Below the pieces are notes generated by a model. That model was not told the DNA's origin. It saw nothing but the letters and a program-made list of their open reading frames with translations, and did not search any database. From the NCBI GenBank assembly GCA_964592965.1, contig CAZQJX010000031.1, positions 1-22,518 on the forward strand: a stretch of DNA of 22,518 nucleotides, in the 5' to 3' direction. A program made the translations under genes and the position numbers. Positions 1 through 6,833 of the stretch are shown here, in pieces (the stretch's first letter is position 1; each line of letters starts with the position of its first letter). The stretch is from CAZKMM01 sp964592965. Lineage in GTDB: Bacteria; RBG-13-61-14; DRUE01.

Positions 1-476
1 ACGATATAGGCAAGATAGGCATACGGCTGGAAGCTCTTAACAAGCCCGGAAAAATTACCAAGCAGGAGCATGAGATGTTTAAAGACCATACCACAATGGG
101 AAAGCAAATTCTTGAGCAAATTCACTTCCTTCGTGATATAGTTCCGCTCGTTTATCATCATCACGAGTGGTATGATGGTTCCGGCTATCCCACGGGGATA
201 AAAGCAGAACAAATTCCTCTTGGCGCCCGAATTCTCGCCATAGCTGATGCTTATGATGCTATGACCTCTGACCGCCCTTATAGAAAGGCGCTCTCGCAGG
301 AAGAAGCCATACGGGAGCTGAGAAGATGTGCTGGAACGCAATTTGACCCGCATTTGGTTGAGATTTTTATCAAGGAGCTGGAAAGGAATAAAAGAGAAAT
401 AGAGCTTAAAAAGAAAGAATGGCTTGGAATGGCGGTTAAGCAGGAACTTCCCGAAGAGGTATTTCGTAGGAAATGA
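1..476 (+). CDS. HD-GYP domain c-di-GMP phosphodiesterase, C-terminal part
   Basis: This is the 3' part of a gene that starts before the window. The first bases read (c)AC GAT ATA GGC AAG, so the window opens inside the HD metal-binding pair of an HDIGK motif; 157 further residues follow. The HHE-x-(W/Y)DGSGYP box with the GYP triad lies near residues 52-63, followed by IPLGARILAIADAYDAMTSDRPYR, split here as IPLGARILAIAD and AYDAMTSDRPYR, the classic signature that separates HD-GYP from ordinary HD domains. The family hydrolyses cyclic di-GMP to GMP (or pGpG) in the cytoplasm. Any sensory or receiver domain lies upstream and cannot be seen. The stop codon overlaps the start of the next small gene by 4 bp (ATGA), so the two are probably co-translated. 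The family call is firm; activity is inferred from the intact motifs. Confidence 0.93.
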   Translation, partial: DIGKIGIRLEALNKPGKITKQEHEMFKDHTTMGKQILEQIHFLRDIVPLVYHHHEWYDGSGYPTGIKAEQIPLGARILAIADAYDAMTSDRPYRKALSQEEAIRELRRCAGTQFDPHLVEIFIKELERNKREIELKKKEWLGMAVKQELPEEVFRRK

Positions 477-637
477 AAGAGCAAAAATGTGTTGAGTGCG
501 GAGCAGAGCTGAAAGAGGGTGAGCGCATCTGCCCTGCCTGTGGGGCAGAGCAACCTGTTCGCTGGATGGTCTGGTTAGTTTATATCCTTCTCGGGCTGTT
601 CATCATTGGAGCGCTGTATCGGCTTTTCTTCCCGTAA
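473..637 (+). CDS. Small zinc-ribbon membrane-anchored protein (54 aa)
   Basis: A 54-residue reading frame starts at an ATG that overlaps the stop of the HD-GYP gene (ATGA at 473-476). The N-terminal half holds two CxxC knuckles (C6/C9 and C20/C23) typical of a zinc ribbon. Residues about 31-53 are a single hydrophobic segment beginning WMVWLVYILLG, with a few charged residues and a final FFP. This layout, zinc ribbon plus one membrane helix, is common among small bacterial proteins of unknown role. The reasons for believing it are the 4-bp translational coupling, both cysteine pairs, and a clean hydrophobic tail. No function can be assigned; a role as a membrane partner of the upstream phosphodiesterase is only a guess from position. 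Confidence 0.8.
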   Translation: MKEQKCVECGAELKEGERICPACGAEQPVRWMVWLVYILLGLFIIGALYRLFFP

Positions 638-670
638 AAATTCAATTAAAAAATCTGGGGGAGAAAAAAA

Positions 671-2353
671 ATGAATTCTTTATTCATCGCCTTTTTAAGT
701 ATTTTTATTTTCATATTAGCTTATCGTTTCTATGGAGGCTGGCTTGAGAAAAAGGTTTTTGGTATAGACCCATCTCGCACAACTCCGGCGCAGGAGCTTA
801 AAGATGGAATAGATTTTGTTCCTACCCGTAAAGAAATTCTTTTTGGTCATCATTTTGCTTCCATTGCTGGTTTGGGTCCCATAGTTGGACCTGCAATAGC
901 AGTTGTTTGGGGATGGCTACCTGCCCTGCTCTGGGTGGTTTTGGGTGGGATTTTCTTTGGAGCGGTTCACGATTTTGCCACTAATTTTCTCTCTTTGAGG
1001 CATAAGGCGGAGAGCATAGGCGGTCTTACAGAGAAAATACTCAGCCGGCGTGCTCGGGTTTTATTTTTACTGATTATCTTTTTTGTGGTTTCTCTGGCAA
1101 TGGGGGTTTTTGCTCATTGGGTAGGTCATTTATTTGCCACTCCTATTGAAAAGGGCGGTCAGCCAGATGCGGTTATACCTGTAATAAGCCTGATTGGCAT
1201 TGCTATTGTGATTGGCTTGCTGGTCAACCGCACGAAAAAAATCGGGCTCGCTCCAGCCACCATTATCGGCTTGATTTTTATGTTCGTATCACTTTGGCTC
1301 GGCTATAAACATCCAATCAGTGGAATTTCTTTTAACAATTGGGTTTATATCCTTTTGGTCTATACATATTTTGCTTCTGTGCTTCCGGTGTGGCTACTTC
1401 TTCAGCCCAGAGATTACATTAATTCTTACCTTCTTTTTATCGGGCTGATTCTTCTTTATACTGGTTTAATAGTCTTTCATCCGGAGGTCAAGGCACCGGC
1501 ACTTAATTTGAATGTTGAAGGAGCGCCCAAGTTAATTCCTTTTATTTTTATTGTGGTTGCCTGTGGTGCTATCAGTGGGTTTCACAATCTGGTCAGTTCT
1601 GGAACTACTGCCCGGCAGATAGAAAGTGAGCGAGATGCTAAATTCATCAGCTATGGCGGAATGCTTACAGAAAGCACACTGAGCGTGGGGGTAATTTTAG
1701 CCTGCACCTCTGCTTTAGCCTTTAAGTTTAACTGGCTGAAAGAATATTCTAGCTGGGCAAATGCCAGCAAGCTTGCCCTGCCTCATTTTATTCAGGGAAG
1801 CGCGATTATTTTCTCTCATCTAGGAATACCGGAAAAGCTGGGAAGGGCGTTGATTGCTCTGGTGGTGGTCAGTTTTGCAATGACCACTCTTGATACAGGC
1901 ACACGCCTTCTCCGCTACAACATTGAGGAGCTGGGAAAAAGCTTTGGAAGTAAATTCGTATCTGAATTTCTTGGAAATCGGTTCGTTGCCAGCCTTTTGG
2001 CTGTTTCTGCCATTGGATTTTTTGCTCTTCTTAAGGTAAAGGGCGAGACCGTGGGAAGTGTTTTATGGAAGCTGTTCGGCACAACCAACCAGATGCTTGC
2101 CGGGCTCGGTCTCCTTTCCGCAACCCTTTACCTTTTATTCCACAAAAAATATATCCTTCCCACTGCTATTCCGATGATTCTTGTGTTTGTTTTTACCGGC
2201 TGGGCAATGCTCCTTCAAATTCGGGGATTTTATTTGCATAAAGATACGGTTCTTTTTGTGCTGGGAATTATTATTCTTTTAATGGTTATCTGGCTGATTA
2301 TGGAGGCGATTATTGCAATTTATAAATGGTCTCGTTTCAAAAATTCAACATAA
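671..2353 (+). CDS. cstA: Carbon starvation protein CstA family transporter
   Basis: This 560-residue protein is highly hydrophobic, with at least a dozen membrane segments along its length. The N-terminus has the family signature: YRFYGGWLEKKVFG (residues 18-31), then D..FVPT near 48-52, GHHFASIAGLGPIVGPA (59-75) and AVHDF (98-102). A later block, GFHNLVSSGTT.RQI, and the central TTLDTGTRLLRY are also characteristic of CstA. Family members import peptides or pyruvate under carbon limitation. The length matches the short form and lacks much of the C-terminal extension of the roughly 700-residue E. coli protein. A GGGGGAG ribosome-binding site precedes the ATG. Only 33 bp separate it from the zinc-ribbon gene, so it may belong to the same transcript. 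Substrate (pyruvate versus peptide) cannot be decided here. Confidence 0.95.
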   Translation: MNSLFIAFLSIFIFILAYRFYGGWLEKKVFGIDPSRTTPAQELKDGIDFVPTRKEILFGHHFASIAGLGPIVGPAIAVVWGWLPALLWVVLGGIFFGAVHDFATNFLSLRHKAESIGGLTEKILSRRARVLFLLIIFFVVSLAMGVFAHWVGHLFATPIEKGGQPDAVIPVISLIGIAIVIGLLVNRTKKIGLAPATIIGLIFMFVSLWLGYKHPISGISFNNWVYILLVYTYFASVLPVWLLLQPRDYINSYLLFIGLILLYTGLIVFHPEVKAPALNLNVEGAPKLIPFIFIVVACGAISGFHNLVSSGTTARQIESERDAKFISYGGMLTESTLSVGVILACTSALAFKFNWLKEYSSWANASKLALPHFIQGSAIIFSHLGIPEKLGRALIALVVVSFAMTTLDTGTRLLRYNIEELGKSFGSKFVSEFLGNRFVASLLAVSAIGFFALLKVKGETVGSVLWKLFGTTNQMLAGLGLLSATLYLLFHKKYILPTAIPMILVFVFTGWAMLLQIRGFYLHKDTVLFVLGIIILLMVIWLIMEAIIAIYKWSRFKNST

Positions 2354-2430
2354 TTTTCTGTTTTTGGACAATCTTTAGCAAATCCTGTCAGAGAAAAATT
2401 AAAAAATCAGGCATTTTCCTTCTCAACATT

Positions 2431-2452
2431 AAATTTTCATTAAAATTTTTTT
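2431..2452 (+). terminator. Possible weak terminator after cstA
   Basis: An A/T-only inverted repeat (AAATTTT at 2431-2437, loop CATT, AAAATTT at 2442-2448) runs into a short T tract. It lies 78 bases past the cstA stop. With no G:C pairs the stem would be weak, so this is a tentative call; nothing better is visible between cstA and the promoter at 2504. Confidence 0.25.
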
Positions 2453-2503
2453 GTAATAAAATCAAGGTGTTATAAAAAATTTTAAAAATTTTGCTGGAAA
2501 CCC

Positions 2504-2532
2504 TTGACATTTTGGCAAAAATAATGCATTAT
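2504..2532 (+). promoter_or_regulatory. Candidate sigma70-type promoter for RNA element and zinc-ribbon gene
   Basis: A perfect -35 box TTGACA (2504-2509) is followed after 17 bases by CATTAT (2527-2532), which matches 4 of 6 positions of TATAAT. The predicted start near 2539-2540 would give an untranslated leader of about 208 bases before the ATG at 2748, containing the stem-loop element at 2623-2709. Position and spacing are read directly; activity is inferred. Confidence 0.5.
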
Positions 2533-2622
2533 CTTATAGCGAAGATTGCATAATAATAGGTCTTTAATATTCTGGAATTTTTGGGAACTTTTTTAAAATA
2601 GCTAAATCTAATAAAATCGGAG

Positions 2623-2709
2623 CCACCGAGCCCGAGCATCTTTCTGGCACTGCCCGATGAGGGGCGGGGCAATGCGAGAGAGATGCAGGGCAAAAGGTGG
2701 TGATTTTTT
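2623..2709 (+). ncRNA. G+C-rich nested stem-loop RNA candidate (leader or small RNA)
   Basis: Within an A+T-rich gap lies a compact G+C-rich block that folds into one extended, interrupted helix. Pairings seen by eye are: CCACC 2623-2627 with GGTGG 2696-2700; GCCC 2630-2633 with GGGC 2688-2691; GCATCTTTCT 2636-2645 with AGAGAGATGC 2677-2686 (one G:U pair); then GCA 2647-2649 with TGC 2673-2675 and TGCCC 2651-2655 with GGGCA 2667-2671 around a short loop. Six T residues (2704-2709) follow just after the outer stem, so it could end a small RNA or act as an attenuator. An alternative tip hairpin, GCCC 2652-2655 with GGGC 2662-2665, is possible. It sits about 20 bases before the ribosome-binding site of the next gene. 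It matches no riboswitch class I recognise. Confidence 0.5.
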
Positions 2710-2747
2710 ATAACTAAAAACTTAATTTAAGGAGGTATTGCTGAGCG

Positions 2748-2939
2748 ATGGCGAAGACAGTGAAAAGGCGGAGGCGCAAGCGCAGGGTCAAGCGGCAGTG
2801 CCTGCGCTGTGGGAGAGAGTTTTTGAGCGAGGGCAACTTCAACCGCATCTGCCCGAGCTGTCGGGAAATCAACGCCAACATTGCTATGAACGCAGTTGAA
2901 GTAAGCTTTGACCACGACTATTATGGCTTCACAAAATAA
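2748..2939 (+). CDS. Small basic zinc-ribbon protein (63 aa)
   Basis: The protein opens with a very basic stretch, KRRRRKRRVKR (residues 5-15), followed by a zinc ribbon: CLRC (18-21) and CPSC (35-38), with the spacer FLSEGNFNRI. The tail (residues 39-63) is neutral to acidic and lacks further motifs. The AAGGAGGT ribosome-binding site 11 bases before the ATG is the best in the window. The combination of basic tail and zinc ribbon suggests RNA or DNA binding, perhaps ribosome-associated, but this is inferred from composition; similar small zinc-ribbon proteins occur in many bacteria and phages without an assigned role. It is a single-gene unit: promoter-like sequence and a structured leader lie upstream and a strong terminator about 65 bases downstream. 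The overlapping opposite-strand frame is rejected as a shadow. Confidence 0.85.
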   Translation: MAKTVKRRRRKRRVKRQCLRCGREFLSEGNFNRICPSCREINANIAMNAVEVSFDHDYYGFTK

Positions 2940-3004
2940 AGGCAGGCAATCCCGCAAAGCCAGCTAGCCCCCTAGAGAGGGCAGAGGGAGAGGTGTGTTT
3001 TGAG

Positions 3005-3034
3005 GTTGGAGCAAATAATTGCTCCAACTTTTTT
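3005..3034 (+). terminator. Rho-independent terminator
   Basis: A perfect 10-bp stem (GTTGGAGCAA 3005-3014, loop ATAA, TTGCTCCAAC 3019-3028) is followed by TTTTTT and, after one A, TTTTT. It ends the zinc-ribbon transcript. On the minus strand the hairpin follows the acyl-CoA synthetase gene but has no U tract, so its strength in that direction is doubtful. Confidence 0.92.
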
Positions 3035-4418
3035 ATTTTTCTGGATACTCTTTGAATTTGTAAAGAGCCCAGAGGCATTTTACTGCCTGCTCAACAGACT
3101 CAATGCAGGTGATTTTATTCCCTGCCAGCTCCTGCATTTCTTTCAGCCACTCTGAATATCCAACGAGAACCGCTATAACAGGTTTATCTGGGCAGAGCTC
3201 TCTCAGTTCGTTCCAGTTGCCAAAGAACTGCTCTGCTTTCATTCCCAGCTCCTTCCACGGCTCAACAGCTCCATAAGGAACAACCGGGATAAGGATATAG
3301 CCATCTGCGCCCTTGTCCTGAAATATAGCTTCCAATGCCTGCGAAAAAATCCCGCTCGGTCCCACATCTAGGGGATTTTTTATATTAATCCAGTTGGGTG
3401 CCACTTTTTTCAGCTTTTCTATGGTGATTTTGCTCCAACTGGCTAGCTCCAGCCCCAGTTGGTAAATCGCATCAGCACACATTGCGCCGAGAGAACCGGA
3501 AGTGGTGATAATTCCCACCCGCCTGCCTTTCATCTTTGGCTGAGTGGAAAAAGCCTTGACCAAAGCTATCAATTCTCCCAGCGTATCAGCTCTTATGGCT
3601 CCTGCCTGTTTGTAGGCGCCATCATATATCTGGTCTTCTCCTGAAAGGCTGGCAGTATGCGAGAGCGTTGCGGATTTGCCCAGAGGGGTTCTTCCTGATT
3701 TTAAAATCACCACTGGCTTTTCTCTGCTTGCCTGTCTGAGCGCCTTTAAAAACCTCCTTCCTTCATTCACCCCCTCCTGATACATCATAATCACCTTAAT
3801 TCCAAAATCTGTGGCAAAATATTCAAGAAAATCCGCCTCATCTAGGTCTATTTTGTTTCCAAGAGTGGCAACCTTTCGGATTTTTATTCCCTGCTCAGGC
3901 AGGTGGTCTAAAAGGATATTTCCGAAAACTCCGCTCTGAGCAATCACGCCGACATTTCCCAGCTCAAGAGCCTTGTCAATAACCTCTATGCTGGCAAATT
4001 TGTTCTCAGAGTTCACCACTCCCACGCAGTTAGGACCGAGCAGGCGCATTCGGTATTCTTGAGCGATTTGTAAAAGCTCCGCCTGCCTTTGACGCTCGCC
4101 GATTTCTGCAAATCCTGCGCTTTCAATAATCACTGCCTTGATGCCCTTTTTTGCCAGCTCCAAAAGCACCTCTTTTACTCGGGACGCAGGAACCATAACA
4201 ATGGCAAGGTCTATTCCCCAAGGAAGCTGAGAGATTGCAGTATAAACCTTTTTGCCCAAAATCTCTCCGCCCTTGGGATTGACAAGATATGCCCGCTCCA
4301 GCCAGCCATATTTTTTCCATAATCTGGGAATGCCCCAGCCAAATCCAGGAGTGCGTGTTGCCCCAATAAGAGCGACTGAGTTTGGGTAAAAAAACTTATC
4401 TAGGATTTGAGAAGCCAT
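3033..4418 (-). CDS. ADP-forming acetate/acyl-CoA ligase, alpha subunit
   Basis: This 461-residue protein has the layout of the alpha subunit of ADP-forming acyl-CoA synthetase: an N-terminal CoA-binding Rossmann domain with LIGATR at residues 17-22, a LLGPNCVG block near 127-134, then succinyl-CoA-ligase-like domains. The phosphorylated histidine is visible as H254 in the LSHTASLSGED block, followed by YDGAYKQAGAIR. The enzyme converts acyl-CoA, ADP and phosphate to acid, CoA and ATP, conserving energy at the end of anaerobic keto-acid or sugar fermentation. No ATP-grasp beta domain is fused, and none lies next to the gene, so the partner must be elsewhere. It starts 2 bp after the LOG gene stop and is the last gene of a three-gene minus-strand unit. 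Acyl substrate is not readable from the sequence. Confidence 0.88.
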   Translation of the reverse strand: MASQILDKFFYPNSVALIGATRTPGFGWGIPRLWKKYGWLERAYLVNPKGGEILGKKVYTAISQLPWGIDLAIVMVPASRVKEVLLELAKKGIKAVIIESAGFAEIGERQRQAELLQIAQEYRMRLLGPNCVGVVNSENKFASIEVIDKALELGNVGVIAQSGVFGNILLDHLPEQGIKIRKVATLGNKIDLDEADFLEYFATDFGIKVIMMYQEGVNEGRRFLKALRQASREKPVVILKSGRTPLGKSATLSHTASLSGEDQIYDGAYKQAGAIRADTLGELIALVKAFSTQPKMKGRRVGIITTSGSLGAMCADAIYQLGLELASWSKITIEKLKKVAPNWINIKNPLDVGPSGIFSQALEAIFQDKGADGYILIPVVPYGAVEPWKELGMKAEQFFGNWNELRELCPDKPVIAVLVGYSEWLKEMQELAGNKITCIESVEQAVKCLWALYKFKEYPEK

Positions 4419-4420
4419 TT

Positions 4421-5074
4421 TTATAAAACCACTCGTCTGGTAAGCTCTTCTATCAGCTCGTCAGGCTCGTCAATTACTGTAAATATTTTCATATCTTCTG
4501 GAGAGATTTTGCCTGTTTTTAAAAGGGTGTTTTCAAACCAGTCCAAAAGAGGCTTCCAGTAGCTTGATTCCACCAGAAAAACAGGAAAGGGCTTGATTTT
4601 TTTGGTTTGAATCAAGGTGATGGCTTCGCTCAGCTCGTCCAGGGTGCCAAATCCGCCCGGAAGAATAATATAAGCCTGCGCATATTTTATGAACATAACC
4701 TTGCGCACAAAAAAGTAGCGAAAACTTAATCGGACATTTGCATAAGGATTGGGCTTTTGCTCGAGCGGAAGCTCTATGTTCATACCAATGGAAATCCCGC
4801 CTGCCTCTGAAGCGCCCTTGTTCGCAGCTTCCATCACGCCTCCACCACCGCCAGTGATTACAGCGTATCCTGCTTCTGCACATTTTCTTCCGATTAGCTC
4901 TGCTTTTTTGTAAATCGGGTCATCAGGGCTGACGCGGGCGGAGCCGAAAATGCTCACCGCAGGATAAATTTTGTGAAGCTCCTCAATTCCTTCCACAAAC
5001 TCAGCAATAATCCGAAAAAGCCTCCAGCTCTCTCCCAGCTCCCAGGCATCTATCAGATACTGCTTTTCAGCCAT
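4421..5074 (-). CDS. LOG family protein (TIGR00730-type nucleotide 5'-monophosphate glycosidase)
   Basis: The 217-residue protein carries the Rossmann-like LOG fold. Visible blocks are VSIFGSAR (40-47), VITGGGGGVMEAANKGA (72-88) with the conserved ME pair, a VRK segment (123-125), and PGGFGTLDELSE (139-150), the diagnostic PGG-x-GT-x-x-E motif. Plant and actinobacterial members release cytokinin bases from nucleotide monophosphates; many bacterial members are nucleotide 5'-monophosphate nucleosidases of uncertain substrate. An extra N-terminal segment of about 35 residues precedes the core, as in the longer bacterial subgroup. It lies 15 bp after the upstream beta-barrel gene and 2 bp before the acyl-CoA synthetase gene, indicating co-transcription, but there is no obvious shared pathway. 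Confidence 0.9.
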   Translation of the reverse strand: MAEKQYLIDAWELGESWRLFRIIAEFVEGIEELHKIYPAVSIFGSARVSPDDPIYKKAELIGRKCAEAGYAVITGGGGGVMEAANKGASEAGGISIGMNIELPLEQKPNPYANVRLSFRYFFVRKVMFIKYAQAYIILPGGFGTLDELSEAITLIQTKKIKPFPVFLVESSYWKPLLDWFENTLLKTGKISPEDMKIFTVIDEPDELIEELTRRVVL

Positions 5075-5089
5075 CTTTTCCCTCCTGGG

Positions 5090-5719
5090 CTATTTTTCTG
5101 ACCAGCGACAAATAGATACCATTGCTCGTGCTCCTGCCAGCTCAAGGTCAGCTTGGTCTAAAAACCCTTTGGTCATTCCCAGCGAGCCAATGACACCAGC
5201 GCCAAAGTCAATTGCCCAGACCGAGCTAAGCATAACCTGCACGCCTACACCCACCCGAAGCCTTACCAAATCAAGCTGAGACCAGCCCAAGTCAAAATCC
5301 TCTCCCTCAGCCTCCATCTCTCCTATTCCCAGCCCACCGCCAAAATCCACATAGCCTCGAACCCGCTTTTCGTCCTGCGTAAAAATCCTTCCTTCAACCC
5401 ATAGGAAAATCCACCACATAGAAAAATCACCTTTATCACCATTAAAGGTATAATCTTTACCAGCACCGGTTCCAAAGTCTAGGGAGATGCCGTAGTAATA
5501 AGGAAATTTTTTTGCCTGAGAGGATTTTTTGGATTTGGTGAGGTAAAAAAGCTCAAGCGATTGGCTCGCTCCCTGAGTGTTCAGAAAATACTCATATCCT
5601 ATGCCCCCGCCTTTAAAATCCTTTTTTCCATAAAACATATCCAGATTAGGCTCCTGCCCAAATGTGCGCAAGGAAAATAAAAGCCCCAGCCCAAGCATTA
5701 AAAAAATTTTCTTCATCAT
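5090..5719 (-). CDS. Secreted beta-barrel-like protein, probable outer-membrane protein
   Basis: The N-terminus MMKKIFLMLGLGLLFSL is a classic signal peptide, with a likely cleavage site near TFGQ (residues 19-22) and no lipobox cysteine. The mature part (about 188 residues) alternates glycine and aromatic residues in short amphipathic strands, for example GGGIGYEYF, YYGISLDFGTG, GYVDFGGGLGIG and VRLRVGVGVQV, as expected of a small eight-stranded outer-membrane barrel. The family is not recognised by name. Of the two tandem ATG codons, the second (at 5716) has the better spacing from GAGAGGG at 5727-5721, so the protein may be one residue shorter. It is first in a unit with the LOG and acyl-CoA synthetase genes and has a promoter candidate upstream. 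It is the main sign of a diderm envelope in this window. Confidence 0.75.
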   Translation of the reverse strand: MMKKIFLMLGLGLLFSLRTFGQEPNLDMFYGKKDFKGGGIGYEYFLNTQGASQSLELFYLTKSKKSSQAKKFPYYYGISLDFGTGAGKDYTFNGDKGDFSMWWIFLWVEGRIFTQDEKRVRGYVDFGGGLGIGEMEAEGEDFDLGWSQLDLVRLRVGVGVQVMLSSVWAIDFGAGVIGSLGMTKGFLDQADLELAGARAMVSICRWSEK

Positions 5720-5742
5720 TCCCTCTCATTGAGTTTTTTTCC

Positions 5743-5772
5743 ATTATACCGATGAAGTGCTAATCGTGCCAG
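5743..5772 (-). promoter_or_regulatory. Candidate sigma70-type promoter for the beta-barrel/LOG/ACD unit
   Basis: Reading the minus strand, CTGGCA (5772-5767, 4 of 6 matches to TTGACA) is followed after 18 bases by a perfect TATAAT (5748-5743). The start site would lie about 15-20 bases before the ATG at 5719. A TGGCAC that overlaps the -35 box was checked as a sigma54 -24 element and does not have the required GC spacing. Confidence 0.5.
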
Positions 5773-5900
5773 TTTAAAGCTTATCCTTTTGTTAAAGGAG
5801 CTAACTGCTGACAAAATGTAGCAATGAAAATAAAAAATCAGGCAGATTTTAAAATTATACCTTAAAGAATAATTCCTTTCTAAGCCAGCCAGTGGTAAGA

Positions 5901-5929
5901 TTTAAAAGCTAAGATGATTGTGTTAAAAT
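5901..5929 (+). promoter_or_regulatory. Candidate promoter for lipA and the long downstream operon
   Basis: TTTAAA (5901-5906, 4 of 6 to TTGACA), a 17-base spacer, then TAAAAT (5924-5929, 5 of 6 to TATAAT). The predicted start site falls near 5935-5937, only a few bases before the lipA ATG at 5940, so the mRNA might be leaderless or nearly so. No ribosome-binding site is visible before that ATG, which fits. The rest of the 220-base divergent gap holds only the oppositely directed promoter candidate. Confidence 0.4.
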
Positions 5930-5939
5930 CAATTTCAAT

Positions 5940-6833
5940 ATGAAGACAAGTTCATATAAGCGCAAGCCTGATTTTTTTCGCACCCGCACCCGCAGGGACG
6001 ATGAGGTGCGAAAGATAAGACTGGGTCTGCGACGCCTTCACCTGCACACGGTTTGTGAGGAAGCTCACTGTCCTAATCTGGGAGAATGTTTTTCCAAAAA
6101 AACCGCCACCTTTATGATTTTGGGAAAAATCTGCACGAGAAATTGTAGGTTCTGTGCTGTGCAAAAGGGAAGTCCGCTCCCGCCTGATGAAAACGAGCCT
6201 GCCAATGTCGCTAAAATGGCAAAACAGCTTGCGTTAAAGCACATTGTCATTACCTCTCCAACAAGAGATGACCTTGCTGACGCCGGAGCCGAGCATTTTG
6301 CCCAAACCATTTTTCAGATTAGAAAGACCATTCCCAAAGCAACAGTTGAGGTGCTCACGCCAGATTTTCAGGGAAATTTGGAAGCGCTGGAAAAGGTGCT
6401 TTCAGCACAGCCTGAGGTGTTCAACCACAATCTTGAAACCGTGCCAAGACTTTATAAACTTGTAAGACCAAAGGCAGATTATGCCCGCTCACTTAACCTT
6501 TTAAAGTTTGCTCATAAAAACTTCCCTCATATCATTACCAAGAGCGGTATTATGGTTGGGCTGGGAGAGACAAAAGAAGAAATAATCAGCCTTATGCAGG
6601 ATTTAAAAGAAGCAGGGTGTAAGGTGCTTACAATCGGGCAGTATCTTGCTCCGAGCAGAAAACATCTTCCTGTAGCTAAATACTATCAGCCCGAGGAATA
6701 CAAAGAATTTGAAGAGGTGGGAGCTGGGTTCGGGCTGGTTGTTTTTGCAGGACCGCTTGTCAGAAGCAGTTATCTTGCGGGTGAAGTTTTTGCCCGCCTG
6801 AAGGAGAGCCGAGATGAGCGAAGAATTAGGTAG
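5940..6833 (+). CDS. lipA: Lipoyl synthase
   Basis: A 297-residue radical-SAM enzyme that inserts two sulfur atoms into protein-bound octanoyl groups. Both iron-sulfur clusters have their ligands: the auxiliary cluster motif C39-x4-C44-x5-C50 (CEEAHCPNLGEC) and the SAM cluster motif C65-x3-C69-x2-C72 (CTRNCRFC). The conserved C-terminal RSSY block is present near residue 276. Length is normal. The chosen ATG has no visible ribosome-binding site but lies just after a promoter candidate and gives the expected N-terminus. Its 3' end overlaps the next gene by 20 bp. No lipB or lipoate-protein ligase, and no lipoylated enzyme, is in the window, so the partner must be elsewhere. Confidence 0.97.
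   Translation: MKTSSYKRKPDFFRTRTRRDDEVRKIRLGLRRLHLHTVCEEAHCPNLGECFSKKTATFMILGKICTRNCRFCAVQKGSPLPPDENEPANVAKMAKQLALKHIVITSPTRDDLADAGAEHFAQTIFQIRKTIPKATVEVLTPDFQGNLEALEKVLSAQPEVFNHNLETVPRLYKLVRPKADYARSLNLLKFAHKNFPHIITKSGIMVGLGETKEEIISLMQDLKEAGCKVLTIGQYLAPSRKHLPVAKYYQPEEYKEFEEVGAGFGLVVFAGPLVRSSYLAGEVFARLKESRDERRIR

Noticed and set aside
2687..2703. AGGGCAAAA, resembling the AGGGCAAA core of c-di-GMP-I riboswitches
   Set aside because: The rest of the class I aptamer (the GACGCAAAGCC block and second arm) is absent; only a short match.
2727..2957. Opposite-strand open frame across the zinc-ribbon gene
   Set aside because: Shadow of the basic arginine-rich coding sequence; no ribosome-binding site and no recognisable protein.
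2961..2999. Short G-rich stretch CCCCCTAGAGAGGGCAGAGGGAG as a repeat
   Set aside because: Only a 4-bp stem is possible and there is no second copy in the window; the true terminator lies just downstream.
5761..5785. TGGCAC as a sigma54 -24 element before the beta-barrel gene
   Set aside because: The GC of a -12 element is two bases off the required GG-N10-GC spacing; a sigma70-type TATAAT box is better.
2400..5844. A 14-base repeat TAAAAAATCAGGCA at 2400-2413 and 5831-5844
   Set aside because: Both copies lie in A+T-rich gaps; in 22.5 kb one such match is expected by chance and flanks do not align.
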